From Clostridia bacterium (GTDB lineage Bacteria; Bacillota_A; Clostridia; Oscillospirales; CAG-272): a DNA stretch of 21,491 bases. Below, one piece after another: positions 13,657 through 21,201 of the stretch. Below the pieces are notes generated by a model. The model saw only the letters and a program-made list of their open reading frames with translations. It was not told the DNA's origin and did no database searches. The translations under genes and the position numbers were made by a program. The stretch is taken from NCBI GenBank assembly GCA_017445115.1, contig JAFSUU010000040.1, positions 1-21,491 on the forward strand. Reading direction: 5' to 3'. Within the stretch, counting starts at the first letter, position 1, and every line of letters starts with the position of its first letter.

Positions 13657-14715
13657 ATGAAAGAATTATCGAAAATTTATCCGGACAGTGCGAACGTAGA
13701 AGGGCTCTATTACTTCGACGCGTCATCCGCTCCGGTCAGAATATCCGGACTTCCGTGGAGGGCGACCAACGGAAACTGGGACCGCCTCGACGACAGAAGG
13801 AACGATGAGTATAACGACGGACTCAAAATGCTCTCTCACAATACGTCCGGAGTCCAGATCTCGTTCAAAACCACCTCCGAGAAACTCGGCGTCAGAGTCG
13901 TGGGAGTATATTATCACCGCGGAATGCCGCACATGACCGCAAATGCGAACATGGGCGTCGACGTATATATAGGTGAGGGAAGAAACAAAAAATTTCTGAA
14001 CGTGATCCACGCGGAGCCGAACGAGAACGACCGCTACGGGCGCGAGATACCGCTCGGCGGCAAGGAAGAAAAAGAGATAACTCTCTATCTGCCGCTTTAT
14101 TCCGGCATCAAGAGCTTTGAGATCGGACTTGACAGAGACTCATCGATCGGAGAACCTTCGCCGTACGATTTTGACAAGCCGGTGCTCTTTTACGGCTCGT
14201 CCATAACTCAGGGCGCCTGCGCTTCAAGGCCGGGGCTTTCGTACTGCAATATTCTTGCAAGAAAATTCAACTTTGAGGAGATAGACCTCGGCTTTTCCGG
14301 CTGCGCGAGGGGTGAGACGGTCATTGCTGAACTGATCGCCTCTCTCGATCTTGCGGCGTTTGTTTACGATTACGACCACAACGCAGAATCTGCCGAATAC
14401 CTTGAAAAGACACACGCTCCTTTCTTCGGGATAATAAGGAACGCTCACCCGGAGCTTCCCGTGATAATGGTCAGCAAGGCGGATCTTCTTTACGGCGCCG
14501 AGCAGACAAAACTGCGCCGCGACGTTATCGAAAAGACGTACAAAGACGCAGTCGCGCGAGGAGACAGAAAAGTCTGGTTCGTCGACGGCACGAAGATATA
14601 CGGCGACGACGCTGACAACTGCACGGTCGACGGCGCGCACCCGAACGACCTCGGCTTCAGACACATGGTCGAGGCGATATATCCCGCGCTCGCCGAGGCG
14701 CTGAACGAAAGATAA
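13657..14715 (+). CDS. SGNH/GDSL-family hydrolase (carbohydrate esterase-like)
   Basis: This is a 352-residue esterase with two parts. Residues 1-165 form a beta-rich domain. Residues 174-352 form the SGNH hydrolase domain. Block I is LFYGSSITQG (nucleophile Ser182), the block II glycine is in LGFSGCARGE (212-220), the block III Asn is in YDYDHN (Asn242), and the Asp325/His328 pair is in VDGAHPND. There is no signal peptide, so it is predicted cytoplasmic. Relatives deacetylate sugars or oligosaccharides. The layout (N-terminal beta domain plus SGNH) resembles carbohydrate esterases of the acetyl-xylan type. It is the first gene of the cluster and lies 18 bases before the nucleoside hydrolase. 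The true substrate is unknown; an acylated glycan fragment fits the GH2 gene downstream. Confidence 0.88.
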   Translation: MKELSKIYPDSANVEGLYYFDASSAPVRISGLPWRATNGNWDRLDDRRNDEYNDGLKMLSHNTSGVQISFKTTSEKLGVRVVGVYYHRGMPHMTANANMGVDVYIGEGRNKKFLNVIHAEPNENDRYGREIPLGGKEEKEITLYLPLYSGIKSFEIGLDRDSSIGEPSPYDFDKPVLFYGSSITQGACASRPGLSYCNILARKFNFEEIDLGFSGCARGETVIAELIASLDLAAFVYDYDHNAESAEYLEKTHAPFFGIIRNAHPELPVIMVSKADLLYGAEQTKLRRDVIEKTYKDAVARGDRKVWFVDGTKIYGDDADNCTVDGAHPNDLGFRHMVEAIYPALAEALNER

Positions 14716-14733
14716 AACATCCGGAGGAATACT

Positions 14734-15666
14734 ATGGACAGAGAACAGTTCTTGAAAAATCTCGACAGGCCGAAGGGAAAGATCGACGTCGTACTCGACA
14801 CCGACGCTTATAACGAGATCGACGACCAGTTTGCGATAGCGTATATGCTGACATATCCCGAAAAGCTGAATATCAAAGGCATCACAACGGCGCCTTTTCT
14901 GAATGAAAAATCGACTTCTCCCGCTGACGGCATGGAGAAGAGTCACGATGAAATATTGAAGCTTCTGAAGCTCGCGAGAAGAGAGAATTTGTCCGACATT
15001 GTTTATAAAGGATCACTTGATTATCTTGCCGATGAGAAGACCCCGCAGGATTCTCCCGCGGCGCGTTTTATGGCAAAACTCGCGGATGAGTATTCTCCTG
15101 AGCATCCGCTCTATATTGCGGCGATAGGTGCGATAACCAACGTGGCGTCGGCGTTTCTCATGAATCCGAAAATGGCGGAGAACTGCGTCGTCGTATGGCT
15201 CGGAGGAAACGCGGAGTCATCCCCGTGGGCGGCGTCCGAGTTCAATATGATGCAGGATATCGCCGCGGCGAGAGTCGTGATCGGCTCGGGTGTTCCTTTC
15301 GTCCAGCTTCCCTGTATGGGAGTTGTCGACCATTTCGCGACCGGGCGCTGGGAGCTTGAACATTTCCTCGCCGGACGCGGCCCTCTTTGCGATTACCTCG
15401 CGCAGAATACGATACAGGAGGCGGAACGTATTTCCGCCTGGAAAGCGTGGACGAGAGTCATTTGGGACGTCACGGCGGTCGCCTGGCTGATCGACGAGAA
15501 CAGAATGTATATGCTCGACGAAACGAGACCGCGCTTCATGCCGACTTATGAGAAAAAATACGAATACGACCGCGAGCGCGAGGAATTCACTTACGTTTTC
15601 CACGTTTACCGCGATGCGCTGTTCACCGATCTTTTCGGGAGGCTGACTTACTATGAAAGTATATAA
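14734..15666 (+). CDS. Inosine-uridine-preferring nucleoside hydrolase family protein
   Basis: This 310-residue cytoplasmic enzyme of the IunH/RihA fold cleaves the N-glycosidic bond of ribonucleosides to give base and ribose. The calcium-binding N-terminal motif appears as VLDTDAYNEIDDQFA (residues 20-34). It is a spaced-out variant of DTDxGxDD with Glu28, Asp30 and Asp31. IAAIGAITNVASAF is the family's substrate-site strand-helix, and EFNMMQDIAAARVVI supplies the Asn/Asp pair. GGAGG precedes ATG 14734. The 3' end overlaps the kinase gene by 14 bases, so the two are translationally coupled. The product ribose is the natural substrate of the next enzyme. Confidence 0.92.
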   Translation: MDREQFLKNLDRPKGKIDVVLDTDAYNEIDDQFAIAYMLTYPEKLNIKGITTAPFLNEKSTSPADGMEKSHDEILKLLKLARRENLSDIVYKGSLDYLADEKTPQDSPAARFMAKLADEYSPEHPLYIAAIGAITNVASAFLMNPKMAENCVVVWLGGNAESSPWAASEFNMMQDIAAARVVIGSGVPFVQLPCMGVVDHFATGRWELEHFLAGRGPLCDYLAQNTIQEAERISAWKAWTRVIWDVTAVAWLIDENRMYMLDETRPRFMPTYEKKYEYDREREEFTYVFHVYRDALFTDLFGRLTYYESI

Positions 15667-16528
15667 TCTCGGTTCTCTTAACGTCGATTACGTCTATTCA
15701 GTCGATCATTTCGTAGAAGCGGGTGAGACTGTTTCCTCGAACAAAATGGAGATCTTTCCGGGCGGAAAGGGGCTCAATCAGTCCGTCGCGCTCGCAAGAG
15801 CGGGAGCGGATGCCGTGCACGGTGCGCTCGTCGGCGACGGCGGCGAATTTCTCGCCGGGACGCTGAAGGACTCCGGCGTAGACGTATCGAAACTGAAAAG
15901 AGCGGCGGGTTCACCCGGTCACGCGATAATACAGTTGAATAAAAACGGTGAGAACTGCATAATGATCTATCCCGGTACTAACCGCGCGCTTGACGCAGGA
16001 TACGTCGAGGGCTTTTTGTCTGATGCCGAAAGCGGCGATATTCTTCTCGTTCAGAACGAGACAAACTGCATCGACGTCGCTTTCAGGACCGCGAAAGAAA
16101 AAGGAATGAAGATCGCTTTCAATCCATCGCCCTGCGACGAAAAAATATTGAAACTGCCTCTCGATCTCGTCGACATCTGGTTCTGCAACGAGACCGAAGG
16201 AAAGATCCTTTTCGGTTCGGATGAGCCGGATAAGATCTGTGAGCTGTTTCGTAAAGGAAGACCGGACTCGACCCTTATTTTGACGCTCGGTGAGAGCGGA
16301 AGCGTTTACTGCGGACCGGACGCGACTTTCCGACAGCCGGTATATAAAGCGAAAGCCGTCGACACGACCGCCGCGGGCGATACTTTCACCGGTTATTTCC
16401 TTGCGTCGCTCTGCCGCGGCGCGTCGCCGCGTGAAGCTATGGATATCGCCTCGCGCGCTTCTGCGATAACAGTCTCGAGAATGGGTGCGTCAAGTTCTAT
16501 CCCCTATATTGACGAAATTGAAAAATAA
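15653..16528 (+). CDS. PfkB-family carbohydrate kinase, ribokinase-like
   Basis: This is a 291-residue kinase of the ribokinase/PfkB family. The N-terminal SLNVDYVYSVDHF is the substrate strand. PGGKGLNQSVALARAGA (residues 36-52) is PfkB signature 1 with the GG hinge. DTTAAGDTFTGYF (237-249) is signature 2, with catalytic Asp243 and the anion hole. The likely reaction is ribose to ribose 5-phosphate, based on coupling to the nucleoside hydrolase, which overlaps by 14 bases. GGGAGG lies inside the hydrolase gene, 10 bases before ATG 15653. A 2-deoxyribose or other pentose kinase is an alternative. The hydrolase and kinase together form a nucleoside salvage pair. Confidence 0.92.
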   Translation: MKVYNLGSLNVDYVYSVDHFVEAGETVSSNKMEIFPGGKGLNQSVALARAGADAVHGALVGDGGEFLAGTLKDSGVDVSKLKRAAGSPGHAIIQLNKNGENCIMIYPGTNRALDAGYVEGFLSDAESGDILLVQNETNCIDVAFRTAKEKGMKIAFNPSPCDEKILKLPLDLVDIWFCNETEGKILFGSDEPDKICELFRKGRPDSTLILTLGESGSVYCGPDATFRQPVYKAKAVDTTAAGDTFTGYFLASLCRGASPREAMDIASRASAITVSRMGASSSIPYIDEIEK

Positions 16529-16534
16529 AATTTT

Positions 16535-16561
16535 GTAACCACCTGCCCGACGGGTGGTTAC
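16535..16561 (+). repeat. Intercistronic hairpin before the GH2 gene
   Basis: A 9-base-pair stem (GTAACCACC 16535-16543 with GGTGGTTAC 16553-16561) sits between the kinase stop and the GH2 ribosome site. It has no T tract, so it is not a standard terminator. It may stabilise or process the mRNA, or mark the end of the first three genes. Confidence 0.6.
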
Positions 16562-16581
16562 GGCATTTCGGGAGGATCTTT

Positions 16582-18672
16582 ATGATTTACCGCCAAAACT
16601 GGGTGGGAAGACGGTGCTCGGAAAAAGACACTTTTCCTGCACGCGTCCCCGGGAATATTCAGTACGACTATGCGGTCTCTCACGGCTTCAAAGACGTGAT
16701 GCGCGCGGACAATTACAAGGAGTATCTTCAGCTTGAAGACGATGAGTGGGAATATTCCGCAAAGCTTGATTATGTTCGCCGCGATAAAGAACGCGTGTAT
16801 TTTGTCAGCCTCGGTATCGATTACTCATACGACGTTCTGCTGAATGGAGGGATAATATATTCCTACGAGGGAATGTTTCGCCCTTTCGAGCTTGATCTTA
16901 CCGACCGTCTTATCGGAGACGACGTTCTGACCGTTCGGGTACACAAACATCCGAAAGCGCCCGGTGCGAAATCCGGAACGCGAGATGAGGCGAGAGAGAG
17001 CTGCAAACCGCCGTTCTGCTACGGCTGGGACTGGAATCCGCGCCTTCTCGTATCCGGGATGTGGGGCGACGCGTACATCGAGACGCGGAGCGAATATTAT
17101 ATCGCCGACTGCGAGGTCAAGACGACTCTTTCCGACGATCTGTCTACGGGAAGGGTAACGTTTTCCTATTCGTGTGATCATAAATGTTCAGTATCGCTTT
17201 TTGATCCCGACGGAAACGAGGTCTGCCGAACTGACGAAAATGAAATTGCGGTTTTACACCCCGAACTCTGGTGGTGCACGGGATACGGCAAGCCTGCACT
17301 GTATCGCTGGGTCATCCGGAACGAAAGAGAAGAGCGCAGCGGATTTGTGGGCTTCCGTTCTCTGAAACTCGTAAAAAACGAGGGCACGTTTGAAAGTGTC
17401 GGATTCCCGAAAACGCGGCGCGAAGTGCCGATGACGATAGAGCTTAACGGCAGACGCATTTTCGCCAAGGGTACAAATTTCGTAAACCCGGAGCTTTTCC
17501 CGGGTATGGTGACAGCGGAACGCTACGAAGAACTTTTAGCGCTGATGCGCGACGCGAACATGAATATCGTTCGAGTTTGGGGCGGATCCGGAATATGCAA
17601 GAGAGAGTTCTACGATTTATGCGACAGATACGGAATCCTCGTCTGGCAGGAGTTCATGCTCTCCTGCAACGATTATAAAGGCACGCCTCATTATATGGCG
17701 GTGCTTGATTCCGAGGCTCGCGCCGTAATAAAATCTCTGCGTCACCATCCGTCGCTCGCGATATGGTGCGGCGGCAACGAACTTTACAACAGCTGGTCGG
17801 GAATGGACGACCAGTCTCTGCCGCTCCGCCTTCTGAACGCTCTTTGCCTTGAACTCGACCCGGACAGACCTTTCCTGTCAACTTCTCCGCTTTACGGTGT
17901 CGGGCACGGAGGCTACGAATTCTACGACGCGTCGTGCGGAGTCGAGGTCTTTGAGGAATTCCAGAAGTCGGATATGATCGCGTATTGCGAATTCGGCGTT
18001 CCGTCCGTCACAAGCGCGGATCAGCTCCGTAAAGTCATTCCCGAAGAAGAATTATTCCCGATCGAACCGACCGACGCGTGGTGCGCTCACCACGGCTTCG
18101 GCGCTTGGAAACCTGATTCGTGGCTCTGCCTTAATGCAGTAAAACGTTATTTTCCGGAAACTCACGACGTTGATGAACTTGCAGAGCGCTCCGCATGGAT
18201 GCAGACCGAGGGATACCGCGCCGCTTTTGAAGAAATGAGACGGCAGTGGCCGCACTGTTCTATGGCGCTTAACTGGTGCTTCAACGAGCCGTGGATCACG
18301 GCGGCGAACAATTCGTTGATCGAATATCCTGCAAGACCTAAACGCGCTTATTATGCCGTTCGTTCTGCTCTCCGACCTGTCTGTTTCTCCGCGAAGATCT
18401 CAAAATTCAGCTGGAAGAGCGGCGAGACTTTTTCAGCAGAAATCTGGCTTCTTAACGATTCAACGGAAGAAGTCAAAACGTCTGTCCGCGCTGTAGTCTC
18501 GATCGACGGTAACGAGACTGAACTCGGATCGTGGAGTGCCGCTACAGCGGCACAGACACATAAAAAAGGTCCCACCGTCAGCTTTGTCATTCCCGAGACT
18601 TCTTCTGACAGACTTGTTTTACGTCTTGACGGCGGAGACTATTCGAATAATTACGAGCTTTTGGTCGAATAA
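16582..18672 (+). CDS. Glycoside hydrolase family 2, beta-mannosidase-like
   Basis: This is a 696-residue cytoplasmic GH2 enzyme (no signal peptide), likely a retaining beta-mannosidase that trims beta-mannosides from oligosaccharides. The N-terminal jelly roll (about 1-165) includes RVPGNIQYDY and FCYGWDWNPRLL, typical of beta-mannosidases. An immunoglobulin-like domain is at about 170-265. The TIM barrel holds KGTNFVNPELFPG, NIVRVWGGSGICKREFYDLC and VWQEFML. The acid/base is Glu400 in WCGGNE and the nucleophile is Glu470 in AYCEFGVPS. A shorter C-terminal beta domain follows. At 696 residues it is shorter than many family members (800 or more), so it may lack part of the final domain. GGGAGG lies upstream of ATG 16582. 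It is last in the cluster, before a strong terminator. Confidence 0.92.
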   Translation: MIYRQNWVGRRCSEKDTFPARVPGNIQYDYAVSHGFKDVMRADNYKEYLQLEDDEWEYSAKLDYVRRDKERVYFVSLGIDYSYDVLLNGGIIYSYEGMFRPFELDLTDRLIGDDVLTVRVHKHPKAPGAKSGTRDEARESCKPPFCYGWDWNPRLLVSGMWGDAYIETRSEYYIADCEVKTTLSDDLSTGRVTFSYSCDHKCSVSLFDPDGNEVCRTDENEIAVLHPELWWCTGYGKPALYRWVIRNEREERSGFVGFRSLKLVKNEGTFESVGFPKTRREVPMTIELNGRRIFAKGTNFVNPELFPGMVTAERYEELLALMRDANMNIVRVWGGSGICKREFYDLCDRYGILVWQEFMLSCNDYKGTPHYMAVLDSEARAVIKSLRHHPSLAIWCGGNELYNSWSGMDDQSLPLRLLNALCLELDPDRPFLSTSPLYGVGHGGYEFYDASCGVEVFEEFQKSDMIAYCEFGVPSVTSADQLRKVIPEEELFPIEPTDAWCAHHGFGAWKPDSWLCLNAVKRYFPETHDVDELAERSAWMQTEGYRAAFEEMRRQWPHCSMALNWCFNEPWITAANNSLIEYPARPKRAYYAVRSALRPVCFSAKISKFSWKSGETFSAEIWLLNDSTEEVKTSVRAVVSIDGNETELGSWSAATAAQTHKKGPTVSFVIPETSSDRLVLRLDGGDYSNNYELLVE

Positions 18673-18694
18673 AAAGATTTTGAAAAATTGTTTT

Positions 18695-18730
18695 ATTTCC
18701 GCCACTTTTTGTGGCGGAAATCGTATTTTT
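18695..18730 (+). terminator. Intrinsic terminator after the GH2 gene
   Basis: An 11-base-pair stem (ATTTCCGCCAC 18695-18705 with GTGGCGGAAAT 18711-18721, T5 loop) is followed by CGTATTTTT. It separates the carbohydrate cluster from the sigma-factor pair. Confidence 0.88.
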
Positions 18731-18768
18731 AGTGTAGAGATTCAAACGCGAAAGGAGTGGCGGGATCA

Positions 18769-19320
18769 ATGGACGATGGAAAAATCATTGTTCTGCTGTC
18801 TGAACGTGATGAGCGCGCAGTCATTGAAATACAGCATAAATATCGAGAATACTGTCTGTTCATTGCCCGTAATATCCTTGAGAATGAAGAAGACGCAAAA
18901 GAATGTTTGAACGAGACCTTGCTCGGAATATGGAACAGCGTACCGCCAAACAAGCCGAAAGATCTGCGTTCATATATTGGTGCGGTATGCCGGAGAACAG
19001 CTCTGAAACAAATTGAGAAACGTATGGCTGAAAAACGCGGAGGCGGCCGAGGCGAAGTCGCCCTTGAGGAACTCGAAGATGTGTTGAAATGCGACACCAA
19101 CAGTATAGATGAGATAGCGCTTCGAGACATGCTTCAACGTTTTTTGAGATCACTTTCGAAAAAATCAAGAATTGTTTTCATTCAGAAATACTGGTACTTC
19201 CAAACGATTGAAGAAATCGCAAAAGACCTCGGCATGAGCACAGACAGTGTGAAATCGTCTCTTTACCGTTCGCGAGAGAAGCTCAGGAAATTTTTGTGTA
19301 AGGAAGGATTTGAAATATGA
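18769..19320 (+). CDS. ECF-type RNA polymerase sigma factor
   Basis: This is a 183-residue sigma-70-family factor with only regions 2 and 4. Region 2 covers about residues 5-85 (EDAKECLNETLLGIWN, then LRSYIGAVCRRTALKQIEKR, the -10 recognition helix area). Region 4 covers about 125-180 (LSKKSRIVFIQKYWYFQTIEEIAKDLG and VKSSLYRSREKLRKFL, the -35 helix-turn-helix). ATG 18769 is preferred: AAAGGAG at 18751-18757 is a good ribosome site, while GTG 18757 overlaps it. The stop overlaps the next start as ATGA, so the sigma factor is translationally coupled to its presumed membrane inhibitor. I cannot identify its own promoter in the 38 bases after the terminator. Confidence 0.92.
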   Translation: MDDGKIIVLLSERDERAVIEIQHKYREYCLFIARNILENEEDAKECLNETLLGIWNSVPPNKPKDLRSYIGAVCRRTALKQIEKRMAEKRGGGRGEVALEELEDVLKCDTNSIDEIALRDMLQRFLRSLSKKSRIVFIQKYWYFQTIEEIAKDLGMSTDSVKSSLYRSREKLRKFLCKEGFEI

Positions 19321-20696
19321 AGAGCAATGCTTTGATTTATGCGCTGAACGACATTGACCCTGATATCATCCGTTCTGCGGAACCGGGAAGAAAAAAGGCC
19401 GCGATTTCTTTTCCTTTTAAGGTCGCACTTTCCGTATTGATGATCGTTGCGGTTTTGATCCCCGTCGGGCTAATCTTAAATAAAGATACCGCCGCTGCCC
19501 GCGTTTATATTGACGTAAATCCGTCTTTTTCATTTGACGTATCAAAAAGCGGAAAGATCCTTTCAATTTTTGCGGAGAACGATGATGCAGCTAAAGTATT
19601 GTCCACCTCAGATATAACTTCAGAAAAATCGGATCTGACAATTTGTAAGCTTCTTGGCGCAATACTGGATTCAGGCTATTTTTCGAAAGAAAAAGATACA
19701 GTTCTTTTGTCAATCGAATGCGAAGATGACGCTCTGGCAGATAAATTGAAATCGGAATATGTTTCGGATACCGATCTGTTCTTTTCGGAAAAGATGCCCG
19801 AAGGCCATGCAATCGTTCAACGGTTGCATGAGTGTATTACGTCGAAGTCTATCTCAGACAAATACGGGGTATCAAAAGGAACGGCGGCGTTTATGATCAG
19901 GCTGATCGGGATCAAAGAAGACTATACCGAGGAAAAGCTTTCATCGCTTGATATTTCTTCTCTCCGCCGTTTATGCGATGAGAACGGGATCAGAACAGAT
20001 CATAATGTAATGCTGATGTCGGCTGATGCTGATGAGATCGCGCGGTTCGCGATGAAAGAAAATCTTAACGACGATCCTGTCGGGTCGACCGTTTACGGAT
20101 ATACGGACAACGGAGAAAGAGGATTTTGGCGCATTATGGTACAAGGAAAGACGACGGTTGCAGTCTATGATGTCGATTGTGAAACCGGCGACATAGCAGG
20201 AGAAAAACACGCTTCTCTTCTTGACCGGATCCAACTTCTTGACTCCGCAATCGCGGGGGCGGGACTTACGAGTGAAGATATATTGCACTATGATTATCTT
20301 AAATCGGAAGCTTGGAATCCGTTTTATGTGACTCTTTTTGTGTCTGACGGCAATACGGAACAGTATTTATCCGGAGATATTCGTTTAGAAAAATTTATTG
20401 AATGCAGCGTTATACTTCATACTGTGGACGGCGATTTTCTTTCCGTCGCCGTAAACGGCAGTACGGGTGAGCTGCTATCAATAAAGAAAAGCAATTACAC
20501 GTATGCAATAGATACTCTTAATGCTGTTTTGATACTTTTGAACGATGCGGGACTTAATTATGATGTTCCGCCGTTTCCCGACAGTTGTGTTATAGCGGAT
20601 GGACTGTGTACGATCGAGCTTGAATACGAAGAAGTCTTGTATAAGTATCAGATCGACGCCTTCACAGGCGAGATACTTTCTAAATCGGCAAACTGA
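19317..20696 (+). CDS. RsgI-like membrane anti-sigma factor with PepSY-like C-terminus
   Basis: This 459-residue single-pass protein probably holds the upstream sigma factor at the membrane. Residues 1-34 are cytoplasmic and short. A membrane helix covers about 35-54 (KVALSVLMIVAVLIPVGLIL). The external part opens with ARVYIDVNPSFSFDVSKSGKI (62-82, in which Asn68-Pro69 is central), the RsgI-type periplasmic motif (DINPSxE in relatives). In studied RsgI proteins an Asn-Pro bond in this domain self-cleaves to start signalling. The external tail is long. From about 250 onward there are repeated VDCETGDIAGE-, VNGSTGELLS- and DAFTGEILSK-type turns, characteristic of PepSY domains. It overlaps the sigma gene by 4 bases. 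A short cytoplasmic part with no zinc-finger motif is unusual for ECF partners and points to RsgI-style inhibition. The ligand is unknown. Confidence 0.85.
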   Translation: MKSNALIYALNDIDPDIIRSAEPGRKKAAISFPFKVALSVLMIVAVLIPVGLILNKDTAAARVYIDVNPSFSFDVSKSGKILSIFAENDDAAKVLSTSDITSEKSDLTICKLLGAILDSGYFSKEKDTVLLSIECEDDALADKLKSEYVSDTDLFFSEKMPEGHAIVQRLHECITSKSISDKYGVSKGTAAFMIRLIGIKEDYTEEKLSSLDISSLRRLCDENGIRTDHNVMLMSADADEIARFAMKENLNDDPVGSTVYGYTDNGERGFWRIMVQGKTTVAVYDVDCETGDIAGEKHASLLDRIQLLDSAIAGAGLTSEDILHYDYLKSEAWNPFYVTLFVSDGNTEQYLSGDIRLEKFIECSVILHTVDGDFLSVAVNGSTGELLSIKKSNYTYAIDTLNAVLILLNDAGLNYDVPPFPDSCVIADGLCTIELEYEEVLYKYQIDAFTGEILSKSAN

Positions 20697-20697
20697 G

Positions 20698-20709
20698 TTC
20701 TAAGACAGG
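20698..20709 (-). repeat. Vestigial fragment of the 25-base element
   Basis: TTCTAAGACAGG directly after the anti-sigma stop matches the junction seen inside the repeat cluster at 5735-5746. It is only 12 bases and could be chance, but the same element occurs twice more in the window in nearly full form. Confidence 0.35.
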
Positions 20710-20741
20710 AAAGCGGTATTTGCTTTGTTGAACAAACGCTA

Positions 20742-20770
20742 TTGACAAGCGCGCCCTAATCTGCTAAAAT
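20742..20770 (+). promoter_or_regulatory. Sigma-A promoter of tRNA-Pro
   Basis: TTGACA (20742-20747) and TAAAAT (20765-20770) have a 17-base spacer. The tRNA begins 12 bases after the -10 box. It is a strong promoter of the type expected for a stable RNA. Confidence 0.9.
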
Positions 20771-20782
20771 ATCAAAGCGATT

Positions 20783-20858
20783 CGGGATGTGGCGCAGTTG
20801 GTAGCGCGCGACGTTTGGGACGTCGATGCCGCAGGTTCAAGTCCTGTCATCCCGACCA
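20783..20858 (+). tRNA. tRNA-Pro (anticodon UGG)
   Basis: This is a 76-base cloverleaf. The acceptor stem is CGGGATG (20783-20789) with CATCCCG (20848-20854). The D arm is GCGCAGTTGGTAGCGC. The anticodon arm is CGACG TTTGGGA CGTCG, giving anticodon TGG. The T arm is around GGTTCAAGTCC. Discriminator A20855 and an encoded CCA (20856-20858) complete it. It reads proline codons CCN, chiefly CCA and CCG. Promoter and terminator are private to it. Confidence 0.97.
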
Positions 20859-20899
20859 AAATCCGGGCTGACGCTTTTGCGTCAGCCCGGATTTTGATT
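20858..20899 (+). terminator. Intrinsic terminator of tRNA-Pro
   Basis: A 17-base-pair stem (20858-20874 with 20879-20895, TTTT loop; arm begins AAAATCCGGGCTGACGC) starts at the last base of the tRNA. Its A-rich and T-rich flanks make it usable in both directions. Confidence 0.93.
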
Positions 20900-20931
20900 T
20901 GAAAGGACTTGAAGGGGAAGCGGTAGTGAAT

Positions 20932-20952
20932 CGACAGTCCGGGGGACTGTCG
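20932..20952. repeat. Perfect short inverted repeat
   Basis: CGACAGTCC (20932-20940) and GGACTGTCG (20944-20952) flank GGG. It lies between the tRNA terminator and the duplicated tRNA end. A weaker stem, TCTGAC with GTCAGA, follows at 20969-20984. The function is unknown. Confidence 0.6.
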
Positions 20953-20983
20953 AGAGCCGCGGAACGGTCTGACCGCAGTCAGA

Positions 20984-21008
20984 TCAAGTCCTGTCATCCC
21001 GACCAAAA
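20984..21008 (+). repeat. Exact 25-base copy of the tRNA-Pro 3' end
   Basis: Bases 20984-21008 repeat 20837-20861 without mismatch: the T-arm 3' half, acceptor strand, discriminator, CCA and the following A bases. The rest of a tRNA is absent here, and the T-stem 5' half does not match. A direct repeat of a tRNA 3' end is what an integrase leaves at an attachment site. Loss of most of a tandem tRNA gene would look similar. Confidence 0.85.
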
Positions 21009-21043
21009 ATACAGGCAGGACAACAATCCTGCCTGTATTTTTT
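21005..21043 (+). terminator. Second terminator after the tRNA-end copy
   Basis: A 16-base-pair stem (21005-21020 with 21027-21042, CAACAA loop, arm containing TACAGGCAGGA) runs into a T tract. Its sequence differs from the first tRNA terminator, although it sits at the same offset from the CCA. The two tRNA ends therefore have unrelated terminators. Confidence 0.9.
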
Positions 21044-21201
21044 GCCTGTGAAAGAGTTTGTGCAGCACCCTCCGGGTTATACCGACGAGCGTGGCTCGTT
21101 GGGGCTCGTCCCTCACCGCTCCCTGCGGGAGATACAGGGGAGGGACGAGTACCGCAGAGATCGGAAGACACAGAACCGTCCCATGTCTTATTATGTAATT
21201 A
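21044..21201. other. Non-coding stretch with hairpins and a repeat
   Basis: No gene is supported here. CGACGAGC and GCTCGTTG form a small stem at about 21083-21101. CTCGTCCCT (21105-21113) and AGGGACGAG (21141-21149) form a 9-base-pair stem around a GC-rich loop. The 25-base element follows at 21165. The hairpin lies beyond the stop of the minus-strand kinase and could end its transcript, but no T run follows it. Confidence 0.5.
21165..21189 (+). repeat. 25-base palindrome-ended element, copy 3
   Basis: It is identical to the copy at 4802-4826 except for one base (A for C at 21183). It lies about 12 bases past the stop codon of the histidine kinase gene. The copy is 16 kb away from the other two and not linked to a toxin gene, which shows that the element is dispersed in this genome. 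Confidence 0.85.

Noticed and set aside
20764..21171. Minus-strand frame over the tRNA region (135 codons, contains VGMTGLEPAAST)
   Set aside because: It is the complement of the tRNA-Pro and its duplicated end. Such frames over tRNA genes are well-known false proteins.
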